A stretch of DNA of 43,940 bases from Fomitopsis serialis (Eukaryota > Basidiomycota > Agaricomycetes > Polyporales > Fomitopsidaceae): contig NW_025955292.1 of assembly GCF_022376445.1 (NCBI RefSeq), positions 1-43,940 on the forward strand. Direction: 5' to 3'. Below, one piece after another: positions 11,041 through 18,517 of the stretch. Positions within the stretch are counted from its first letter, which is position 1. Every line of letters begins with the position of its first letter. Made by a program: the position numbers and the translations under genes. Below the pieces are notes generated by a model. That model worked only from the letters and a program-made list of their open reading frames with translations, was not told the DNA's origin and did not search any database.

Positions 11041-11502
11041 TCTTCATGGGCAGTACTGCAGAATGTAAACGACTGTTAACGACTTCCATGTACAATAATG
11101 CATATTGTCCCACATGTATTCTACAAGTTTATAATGGATCCATTTGGATGTGATTCGAACAAGTGCAGCATGTCCTGCCTAACTAAAATGAAAATCGTAA
11201 CAATGAAACCAAAACATCTGACATGCTGACAAAAGTCACCAAAGGTCTGATGTGGCACTTACGAGACATCATTTTTGGGGTCACAAGTCACATTTGAACT
11301 GTAGTGATGGCATGTGCAGCTTTTCAGGCTTCAGAGGGCTTTATTGACATGATCTAAGGTACAAGTAACGATACTTACAGGTCTTCAGCGATGTGAGCAA
11401 GATCTTGCATAGTCATTTTTGGCTTACACTGCTTTTGGTGCATGATAAGGGCCATAAGGCTTTTTGGAACACCTTGTTTCTCAAAAAGGCACTTTAAGCC
11501 AC
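11041..11502. other. AT-richer intergenic stretch
   Basis: After the repeats, base composition drops to about balanced AT/GC. I see no coding exon, tRNA or terminal repeat. It would contain the 3' untranslated region of the Ser/Thr-rich gene that ends at 11503. Confidence 0.4.
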
Positions 11503-11845
11503 TTAGGTTTTTCCTGATGGAGCCGCTCGGGTGTATGACTCCGGACGCGGAGACATGTCATTGAGAACATGTCCCCAGTCGAGGCCGCTGACCTTGAGTT
11601 CAGCCCATGCCTTCCAGTCACCAGCTTGCTCGGCCTTTGCAGCCTGAGCAAGCTTGAGTTCGAACCGGTCGGTCACGAAGCTGAAGCACTTGGCTCGCAG
11701 GTGCTCAGCAGTCGGCCACCGAGTATCATCAATGTACTCAATGTACTCGGAACACGTACCCGCTGTTGGGATGGTACCAAGCATGGTAAATATACCACGC
11801 GGCATGCTTGGTTTCAAGAACATCGTCGCAGGTACATGGGTCTGT

Positions 11846-11868
11846 ACATCAAGCCTCACGCTTGATGT
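11846..11868. repeat. Hairpin: 9-bp stem ACATCAAGC/GCTTGATGT
   Basis: Perfect stem with a 5-nt loop; an outer GGTC/GACC pairing flanks it. It encodes the SSVRLDV copy of the repeated DV peptide motif on the minus strand. Confidence 0.7.
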
Positions 11869-11915
11869 CCGGACCACATGTGCAGGCGCGGAGTACTCGT
11901 TTACTCGTTCCGACC

Positions 11916-11939
11916 CCAGTACATCACGATGTGTACTGG
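11916..11939. repeat. Hairpin: 8-bp stem CCAGTACA/TGTACTGG
   Basis: Perfect 8-bp stem with an 8-nt loop. It encodes STHRDVL on the minus strand, at the same motif position as the CAGTACA-class hairpins near 15.5-16.2 kb and 19.35 kb. Confidence 0.7.
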
Positions 11940-12256
11940 TATTCGTCCGAGACAACCGGTCACGATTTTCCGTGCCGCTCCCTTCCCCCCTTTGGACCGA
12001 ACCTCCCCGGTGATCGGTGAAGGCAACAGTCTTGTCGCGTACACGCGAGGTTGAATCCTCGTGGATACGGCGATAGCCTGGTCGCGTGGAAGGTTGCTCA
12101 CGTTCCGTCAGCGGACGTGAGTGTTCTGTTGACGTCGCCGGCCTTGCTGTCGAGTGCGACGAGGTCGGTATGCCCGTCGTGGACATATTGTTCCTCCTCG
12201 GACGCGATGTCTGGTCCGTGTGCGTACGGGAAGACGTGGCCACCATGTCTGACGGA

Positions 12257-12265
12257 CGTGGTGAC
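12257..12265. repeat. Left copy of a 9-bp target-site duplication, CGTGGTGAC
   Basis: Identical 9-mer at 15340-15348, directly outside both ends of the fold-back element. The coding phase of the interrupted Ser/Thr-rich frame is the same in both copies. A 9-bp duplication is characteristic of Mutator-like elements. Confidence 0.75.
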
Positions 12266-12479
12266 ACATTATTCAGTGGTACCTACTCGATACTAATGGT
12301 ACAGCTGGAGTGCATTTCGACCGTTGCAAACGGTAGAGCCGCCTCCGGTTGGAGCTGTGATTTCCTTGTTGCAAACAGGCCGGCCGGACTGGTTTCAAAC
12401 AAGCCGGCCGAGCGTATCTCAAACCAGTTCAAACGGGGTCCGGCCAGTGTATCCCTAGGGCACCTATTTTCTGTCTGAA

Positions 12480-12870
12480 CAGGGGGGCCATTTAGTGTCT
12501 TGCTGGCAACGGACCGGCCGGGCAATAAGGGGTTTTAATTGTAACAGATCAACCGGGATACTCTTTCTCCTATGGTAACGAACCAGCCAGGAAATGGGAT
12601 CCTTCATTTGTAATGGGCCGGCCGGAGTGCATAGTTCACCAGTTGCAATGGGCCGGCCGGAGCACATGCTCCCTGGCTAATAACAGACCGGCCGGGTTGC
12701 ATCATCTCTTGCTGGCAACAGAGCGGCCGGACCATTTTTCCACATTGATAGCAGGCTGGCCAGGCCATATAATCTAGCACTCCACACTGGTAACGGTCCG
12801 GCCGGGCAGTGGCACCATCCATTGGTAATGGTCCGGCCGGGCAACAGTATTGTGACCCAATATTGGCTGG
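12480..12870. repeat. Degenerate ~58-bp tandem units around CCGGCCGG
   Basis: Seven or more units contain a variant of AACGGTCCGGCCGGGCA, at about 12508, 12550, 12582, 12614, 12652, 12686, 12722, 12800 and 12834. Spacing varies and some cores are decayed. The mirror-image set lies in the right arm around 14860-15260. Confidence 0.65.
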
Positions 12871-13164
12871 GCCAGTCAACAATAGACCATACTCCCTTAG
12901 AACAGCCTACTAGTAGCATGTATTATATGTCCACAGTGCATGCCCTATCACATTGCCTGAGCTGTTAGCTCACTGGCCAGCCATGAAAACACTGGCCGAG
13001 GGCATTCAAAAACCTTCGGCCTATTGTATTATGATACAGAGTGTGATTTGAATGATTGTATATGTAAGACCATCACTAATGGAGCCCAACATAGTGTTCC
13101 CACATTTTGAAGGGGCTTAGTGAAGCTGCCACCAGCCAAATTAAATGGCCGGACATCTCAAAAC

Positions 13165-13310
13165 ATCGGCCGGGCATTTTAGTTCATTGGCCGAAGCTTT
13201 TTATTCATTGACCGAAGCTTTTCCTTCATTGGCCAAAGCTTTTCTTCACCAGCCAAAGCTTTGGATTGACCGGCCGAAGCTTCTACTTCACCGGCCGGCG
13301 AAAACAGCCG
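13165..13310. repeat. ~26-bp tandem repeats containing CCGAAGCTT
   Basis: Five or six consecutive units of the type ATTGGCCGAAGCTTTT. The inverted counterpart is at 14470-14600. Translation of either gives a meaningless SLAEAF-type peptide repeat, so these frames are not called as genes. Confidence 0.7.
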
Positions 13311-13494
13311 GTGCTCGGCAAAAAATGGCTGGCCGGTGGGCAAAACCAGCCGGGCTGTTGAATTACTATATGTGGAAATGTGGTATTGTCTGGGAGCCCT
13401 TCATTCGCAGAGTCTAGTATCAATTTCCTAGTTTTCAAGAACACATAGTTAGGCCAGGATATGCAAGACAAGATTTACTACTCACAGGCTTCTT

Positions 13495-13890
13495 TGCACA
13501 ACATGTTATTCAATTCCTGAAGCCAATATTCTTTGCCCACACTGTTTGACAATCTAGAATGTGTTATCACAATGCATAGAGTAGATCCCCAAAAGGAATA
13601 GTCTTATTCTTTGAAGCTGAATGCAGGACAACAAATAAGGGGTATACAGGTATGGTATACATGCTGCAGCTAATGTTCTTTCCAAACAGTGTTTTACCAT
13701 CTAGAATAGTTCATTGACCCACAAGGAATCAGTCCTCCAAAGGAATAGTCTTATTCACACAAGCTGAAGGCAGCACAGAGTTAAGGTGAGGGTGGGTATA
13801 TGGGTATACATGTTATACTGTGTTCACATCCTGAAGCCAATATGCTTTGCCCACAAGGTTTGGCAATCAAGAATGGCACAGAAACATCTA
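13495..13890. repeat. ~170-bp tandem units at the centre of the fold-back element
   Basis: Three successive units share the order CTGAAGCCAATAT, TTTGCCCACA, then AATCTAGAAT or similar, then AGGAATAGTCTTATTC, at about 13515, 13670 and 13835 (the last truncated). Inverted partners occur at 13960-14260. The unit carries no open frame of note. Confidence 0.6.
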
Positions 13891-15339
13891 CCCACTGTTG
13901 GTAATGGTCCGGCCGGCCAATCCTCATAGGAGATGCTCCGGCCTGTGCATGATCCCTTAACTCTGTACCACATTCAGCTCATGTGAATAAGACTATTCCT
14001 TTGGACGACTCACTCCTTGTGTGTAAATGAACCATTCTAGATTGTGAAACTGTGTTTGGAATGTAGATTGGCTGCAGGAAGTCAACATTGTTTGACATGT
14101 ATACTATACCTTACCCCTTATCTCATGTTCTGCATTCAGCTTCGAAGAATAAGACTATTCCTTTTGGGAATCTACTCTATGCATTGAAATAACACATTCT
14201 AGATAGTCAAACAGTGTGGGCAAAGAATATTGGCTTCAGCAGTTGAATAACATGTTTTGCAAAGAAGCCTGTGAGTAAATCTTGTCTCGCATATCCTGGC
14301 CTAACTATGTACCTTTGGACACTAGGAAATCAATACTAGACTCTATGAATGAAGGGCTTCCAGACAATACCACATTTCCACATATAGTAATTCAACAGCC
14401 CGGCCGGTTTTGCCTGCCTGCCGGCCATTTTTGCGCACCGGCGGCCAGTTTTGCCGAGCACCGGCTGTTTTTGCCGGCCGGTGAAGTAGAAGCTTCAGCC
14501 GGCCGGTCAATCCAAAGCTTCGGCGGTGAAGGAAAGCTTCGGCCAATGAAGTAAAAGCTTCGGCCAGTGAATTGAAAGCTTCGGCCAATGAACTAAAATG
14601 CCCGGCCAATGGTTTGAAATGTCTGGCCTATTGATTTGGCCCTGTAGGGACAACCTGGCTAATTTTATGGCCAGTAAAGCCAAAACCTGGGTGAGTGAAA
14701 TCTCTGGCCAGTTGATTTGGCCAGCCAGTGGGGCTCTTTTGTGTTTTGCAGCTTCACTAGGCATCCCTAAGTCATGGGAAAATTATGCTGTGATCTACTA
14801 ATGATGGTATACCCCATAGGTGCATAATACCACATATAGTATTTCAATAGCCCCCAGGGGACTGTGACCGGCCGGACCGTTTGAAGCAGGACAACTCCTG
14901 CCCGGCCGGCCTGTTTGTGGACTCAGTTTGTTTAGGCTGGAGAACCCATCCTGGACCAGATAGATTTCACTCTGGCCAGTCCGCTTGCAATGAAAGGATT
15001 TTATCCCGGCGGAACATTTAAAGTGGTGGGGCCTGAGTCCGGCCACTCTGTTTGCAACGTGGACCGGCCGGCCGCTCCGTTGTGTGTGCTAACCCTGCCC
15101 TCCACCCGGCCTGTTTGCAGTGATGCTGTATGGGTCTGGCTGGACTGTTGCCTCTATGACCGGACTGTTTACAACAGGTACATTGCCTCAGCCAAAAGCC
15201 CGGCCGGCCTGTTGCAAGCGGTGCATTGTTGCTAACAGTAGACCCGGACTACTCCGGCCGGAGGCGGCTCTACCGTTTGCAACGGTCAAAATGCACTCCG
15301 GCTGTACCGTTAACAGCGAGGTTTTCCACTGAATGGGCT

Positions 15340-15348
15340 CGTGGTGAC
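15340..15348. repeat. Right copy of the 9-bp target-site duplication, CGTGGTGAC
   Basis: Same 9-mer as at 12257-12265, adjacent to the outer end of the right arm of the fold-back element. Confidence 0.75.
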
Positions 15349-15401
15349 TCAGTCTGTGCTGTACTTGTACTTGTACTCGCCCACTTGCTAGCTGACGAGT
15401 A

Positions 15402-17261
15402 TCAGGCGATGAGCGCCAGGCGTCTTGATTCCAGCTCAGCCATCGAGTACGATGAGGTCAGTACGTCCGGCGACTCGGGCGTACTGTGCCTCGTCGATTG
15501 CTCGACGACCCGCTTGGCGGTCTTGGTGGTCGAGGTCGTGCGCGCGTGCGAGGTCGGTTCCTCGTACGTGCGGCGGGTACCTGACGTGTAGGGACTCGAC
15601 ACAGATGTGTCGAGGTTGGACTTGCGTCCGCGCAGGTCTCCGCCATTGCCATTGCGTCGACTCGTACTCGATGTCGGACGAGCCGTGGATCGTGAAGAAG
15701 TCAGTACACCTGGCTCAGGTGTACTGCCCTTCTCGTCTTCGTCCTCGTCCAGATTGACCTTGTCAGCCTTCTCGTTTGTCGAGAAGCTGACCGACTTGCT
15801 GGTTTGGGTGTCTGACGCTCTGCCCGGCTTCCTAGTCTTCGACGAAGCTGACGGACGTGAGGACGACAGTACATCCGACAGAATGGGTGTACTGCGTTCC
15901 TTCACGCTGTCGTGCTCGCGCAGGGCGGTCTTGTCACGAGCCTCGCGTGTTGTCGAGGCTAACGTGTTCAGTGGTGTCGATGAGCTCGCTGTGCTTGACG
16001 ACAGCATCTTGACGGGGGATGTACCGCGCACGTCCGAGGTCGACTCTTTGTGCGCACGGATCGGAGCTTGATCACGTAGTGCGGGGGGCCTGTACCGCTC
16101 GTATGAGCTCAAGTGAGACCGCACATCTTGCGCGCGATTCACAGTACTCATTGATGACGATGCTGACAAAGTCAGTACATCCTTCAAGTGGGATGTACTG
16201 CCCTTCGCCAGGCTCTTGTCCATCATGACCGAGTGCTTGAGGCTGGACGACACGGTCAGTGTCGAATCCGGAACCTTGCATCCCGTTGACGTAGAGGCGG
16301 TCGACGCTGGTGCAGCCTGCGATGTCGATGAGCTGGTCGACGAGCGTTTGAGCACGTTGATTGCGGCGTTGCCACCGGTGTTGGTCTCGCCGTATGCAGC
16401 GAGCAAAGGGCTCGCTTTACTCGGCGACAATGTCTTGATGGTGGACGAGTCGGTCGTGCTCAATCGCACGCTGACTGCGTCGCTTGACGGTGCCTTGACC
16501 GGGCTGGTCTTGCGCCTTGTCGGATTGGGTGTGGTTGGCAAGCTTCTGAGCACGTCGACTACGGCCTGATCGTGAGTGCTCATCGCGCCGGACACGTTGA
16601 GCAACGAGCTCGACGTATGCAACGGCGATGTATTGAGGATAGGCGTCAACGATCTTGCCTCTTTCGTTGTCGATGCGGTGGCAGACGTCAATGCGGATGA
16701 GCCGATTGACGTACGTCTGAGCACGTCGATGGCGGTATCATCGCAAGCGTTGGGCTCGCCGTGTACAGTGAGCGAGGGGCTCGCCGTACAAGACGAGTAT
16801 GTCTTGACGATCCAGTTGGACGCGTCGCGGGGCATGGTCTCCGAGCTGGAGGTCGTGTTGGATCGTATGCCGATCGCGTCGCTGGGCATGGCGTTGGCGA
16901 TGGATGTGTCGGATATGCTCTTGAGTGCGTCCGACAGGTCGCTATTGCTGCGTGAGGTACCCACGACGAGCAACGGGCTCGTCGTGTAGCACTTCGGCTG
17001 CGGGATAGGGAGAGTCGGCTGCGAAGGAGGTGCCAGCAGCGAACTGGTTACCCCCGACCAGTGTCCGGCTTTGGTGGTGGAAGCAGACACTGTGGTGATT
17101 GCGAGTCCCCGGTGCGTGGACGATGCGGAAGGGAATTCTTGGTATCGGTGAAAACGATGGGCGGGGGTCGTTGGTACAAGTTGACGGTTGGCGGAGGAAG
17201 CGAGCGAGGTCCGTGGTACCTCGCGGAGGGAAAAGGGGAGATGGGGTGGTGCGCCGCACAC
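15402..17261 (-). CDS. Ser/Thr-rich protein with degenerate ~65-residue repeats, 619 codons
   Basis: A long minus-strand open frame, very rich in Ser and Thr, with no globular fold, signal peptide or membrane segment that I can see. It has degenerate repeats around SLTVHGEPNACDDTAIDVLR, and parallel versions of the same units occur in the 18.5-21.3 kb frame (for example TSGTRRTYEEPT here versus VSGTRRTYEDPT there). Several STxxxxDVL motifs coincide with DNA hairpins. The ATG at 17261 (MCGAPPHLPF) is not obviously authentic, since the first ~90 residues have a different composition. The TGA at 15402 may be a lesion: the frame stays open for another 54 nt up to the fold-back element and continues in phase at 12265. 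It could be the middle of one larger gene or a separate paralogous unit. Function unknown. Confidence 0.5.
   Translation of the reverse strand: MCGAPPHLPFSLREVPRTSLASSANRQLVPTTPAHRFHRYQEFPSASSTHRGLAITTVSASTTKAGHWSGVTSSLLAPPSQPTLPIPQPKCYTTSPLLVVGTSRSNSDLSDALKSISDTSIANAMPSDAIGIRSNTTSSSETMPRDASNWIVKTYSSCTASPSLTVHGEPNACDDTAIDVLRRTSIGSSALTSATASTTKEARSLTPILNTSPLHTSSSLLNVSGAMSTHDQAVVDVLRSLPTTPNPTRRKTSPVKAPSSDAVSVRLSTTDSSTIKTLSPSKASPLLAAYGETNTGGNAAINVLKRSSTSSSTSQAAPASTASTSTGCKVPDSTLTVSSSLKHSVMMDKSLAKGSTSHLKDVLTLSASSSMSTVNRAQDVRSHLSSYERYRPPALRDQAPIRAHKESTSDVRGTSPVKMLSSSTASSSTPLNTLASTTREARDKTALREHDSVKERSTPILSDVLSSSRPSASSKTRKPGRASDTQTSKSVSFSTNEKADKVNLDEDEDEKGSTPEPGVLTSSRSTARPTSSTSRRNGNGGDLRGRKSNLDTSVSSPYTSGTRRTYEEPTSHARTTSTTKTAKRVVEQSTRHSTPESPDVLTSSYSMAELESRRLALIA
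15459..15486. repeat. Hairpin: CAGTACGTCCG/CGGGCGTACTG, 11 pairs with one G-T
   Basis: Encodes STPESPDVL on the minus strand. An outer GAGG/CCTC extends the pairing. Confidence 0.65.
15595..15614. repeat. Hairpin: 8-bp perfect stem CTCGACAC/GTGTCGAG
   Basis: Loop AGAT. The homologous place in the neighbouring paralogous block (about 18736-18754) keeps seven pairs, with two wobble pairs replacing Watson-Crick ones. Confidence 0.65.
15702..15726. repeat. Hairpin: 11-bp perfect stem CAGTACACCTG/CAGGTGTACTG
   Basis: Loop of only 3 nt (GCT), with an outer GAAG/CTTC. Encodes STPEPGVL on the minus strand. Confidence 0.75.
15867..15894. repeat. Hairpin: CAGTACATCC/GGGTGTACTG, 10 pairs with one wobble
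   Basis: Loop 8 nt; encodes STPILSDVL on the minus strand. Confidence 0.65.
16173..16200. repeat. Hairpin: 10-bp perfect stem CAGTACATCC/GGATGTACTG
   Basis: Loop 8 nt; encodes STSHLKDVL on the minus strand. Same arms as the hairpin at 19352-19379, which lies in the other Ser/Thr-rich block. Confidence 0.75.
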
Positions 17262-17279
17262 TTCGTCCGCGCTGTCCTT

Positions 17280-17693
17280 TAGTGAAGACTGCCTTTCCTG
17301 AGCCTGGTATACTCGATAGCCTTCCCTCCGACATTCCTAACCTGAGCTCTCCTCGATCCTGAGCCTGAGCCTAACTTCTGCGACCTTCCTTAGCCTGAAC
17401 GCGAGCCTGAGACGAGACCTGAAGCCTGAGATTGCCCGGTGCAACCTAGATACTGAGTCCTGAGAGGTAGTGGTAGGTAACTAACTCCCCCCTTTCCTCC
17501 GCCCCGTCCTCCTAGCCCCCTTCCGCCACCTTTCCCACGTCCCTACCTCGCTGGCACCCGCTCCCTTCCGCTCCTACTCCTTCCGCGCCCTTGGGCCTCC
17601 CTCCGCTCCTACTCCTTCCGCACCCTTGGGTCTCCTTCCGCCGTCCCTGCCCTCCTCTTCCGTTCCCCAGCCCACCGTCGTTGGAGTCCTCGA
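17280..17693 (+). other. Non-coding flank of the 17.7-18.5 kb gene, with CTGAGCCTG and CCGCTCCTACTCCTT repeats
   Basis: Variants of GAGCCTGA recur 7-8 times over 17299-17430. A ~36-bp unit, CCGCTCCTACTCCTTCCG plus about 18 bp, is present twice in tandem at 17567-17638. A pyrimidine-rich tract just before the ATG at 17694 would fit a basidiomycete 5' leader. No exon is recognised. Confidence 0.4.
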
Positions 17694-18492
17694 TGCCCGC
17701 TGACATCCCGCCCAACCCCTCGACCATTGTCTACACCACCCGTTTCTACCGCCTCGTCGACCTCCTTCGGGACGAGCGAGTGGTAGAGCCCCGTCTGAAC
17801 CCCGATAGCGACCTGGAGTGGCTCGCCTGGGCTCATTGAGTCATGGCGCCCGATGGCTAATCGTACGTGCCTTCTTCCGCCTCGTCCTCCATGTCTCGCC
17901 AACCTTCCTTTGTTCCACACAGCGGATGCTCTTCGATTCTTGGTCTCGCACGGTCGCCCACGGCGATGCTTCCCTTCCGCTCGTCCGCCGATACTCCGAT
18001 GTGCAGGACCTGATCGAATACCTCAACTAGGTGTTCCTGACTCTCCCGTCTCAGCACAGCTACGTGGGCGAGCCCTACCCGTTGATCGCCTGGGCTCCAA
18101 ACCGTGTCACCGCCGAGCAATCCGACGCTGAGCTCGGCCGCCCGCTCCTTCCGGTTCGGTACCTGGAGTGTCCCATGCAGTTATCTTCCTTCCGTGCCTC
18201 TTCCGACAGCCTCGATGGTCTATTGACCCGGTTCCAAGGCCTCCTGGACGAGTGCCGCACCGCTAATCGTGATGCTCGTTCCGAGGCTATCCGTATCGCC
18301 CGGGGTCTGAGTTCGGTCAAGACCAGCGTCCGGGACTTGCATGCTCGCTTATCGGAAGGAGTGTACGTTCCCGATGGTTATTTGGGGATACCGCGTCGCT
18401 TGCAGTTCGCGCACCCTTGGGACGTCGAGGCGATGGAGGAGGGAGAGGTCGAGGATGAGGTGGCGGAGGAGCCTGCTGTTCGTGTACAGTAG
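17694..18492 (+). pseudogene. Hypothetical protein gene with at least one frameshift and one internal stop
   Basis: A plus-strand gene starts at MPADIPPNPS (17694) and reads well through VYTTRFYRLVDLLRDERVVE and DSDLEWLAWAH, where TGA follows. Shifting frame by one gives ESWRPMAN and then a good intron (GTACGT at about 17862 to CACAG at 17921). The next exon reads MLFDSWSRTVAHGDASLPLV, meets a TAG after IEYLN at 18028-18030, and continues in the same frame to 18492. That last part (PMQLSSFRASSDSLDGLLTR, RFQGLLDECRTANRDARSEA) is probably helical and ends in an acidic tail (EEGEVEDEVAEE). I do not recognise the family. It sits, opposite in direction, between two blocks of the Ser/Thr-rich sequence and may have arrived with an insertion. 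Confidence 0.5.
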
Positions 18493-18517
18493 CCTCCGCA
18501 TGCGTCGTGTGTTAATG

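Larger units (their letters stand above)
11503..12265 (-). pseudogene. C-terminal block of a large Ser/Thr-rich repetitive protein, cut off by a fold-back element
   Basis: An open minus-strand frame enters from the fold-back insertion and ends at 11503. The first ~130 codons are Ser/Thr/Arg-rich and disordered in character. The last ~110 form a more ordered segment (EYIDDTRWPTAEHLRAKCFS, then FVTDRFELKLAQAAKAEQAG, DWKAWAELKVSGLDWGHVLN), probably the only globular part. The phase at the target duplication (codons TCA CCA CG) is identical to that of the block ending at 15349, so removal of the insertion would rejoin the two frames. Motifs STHRDVL and TSSVRLDVQ coincide with DNA hairpins. Function unknown. 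As it stands the piece has no natural start and is likely a gene fragment. Confidence 0.55.
12266..15339. mobile_element. 3.07-kb fold-back (long inverted-repeat) element, non-autonomous, 9-bp target duplication
   Basis: The two halves are inverted copies of each other for almost their whole length. Examples: ATTCAGTGG at 12271 versus CCACTGAAT at 15326; the GAGTGCATTT...CCGTTGCAAACGG segment at 12309-12333 versus its complement near 15275-15300; 13145-13417 versus 14343-14609; 13460-13650 versus 14100-14310; 13690-13790 versus 13960-14060. The axis is near 13.87 kb. Outermost bases differ slightly (ACATT versus AGCCC before the shared ATTCAGTGG). No transposase or other credible gene is inside; open frames such as those at 13145 and 14343 are translations of the tandem repeats. 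Very long terminal repeats plus a 9-bp duplication suggest mobilisation by a Mutator-like transposase in trans. That superfamily assignment is inference. Confidence 0.8.

Noticed and set aside
13145..14609. SLAEAF-repeat peptides on both strands of the fold-back element
   Set aside because: They are translations of the ~26-bp tandem repeat in mirrored arms, without start context or conservation.
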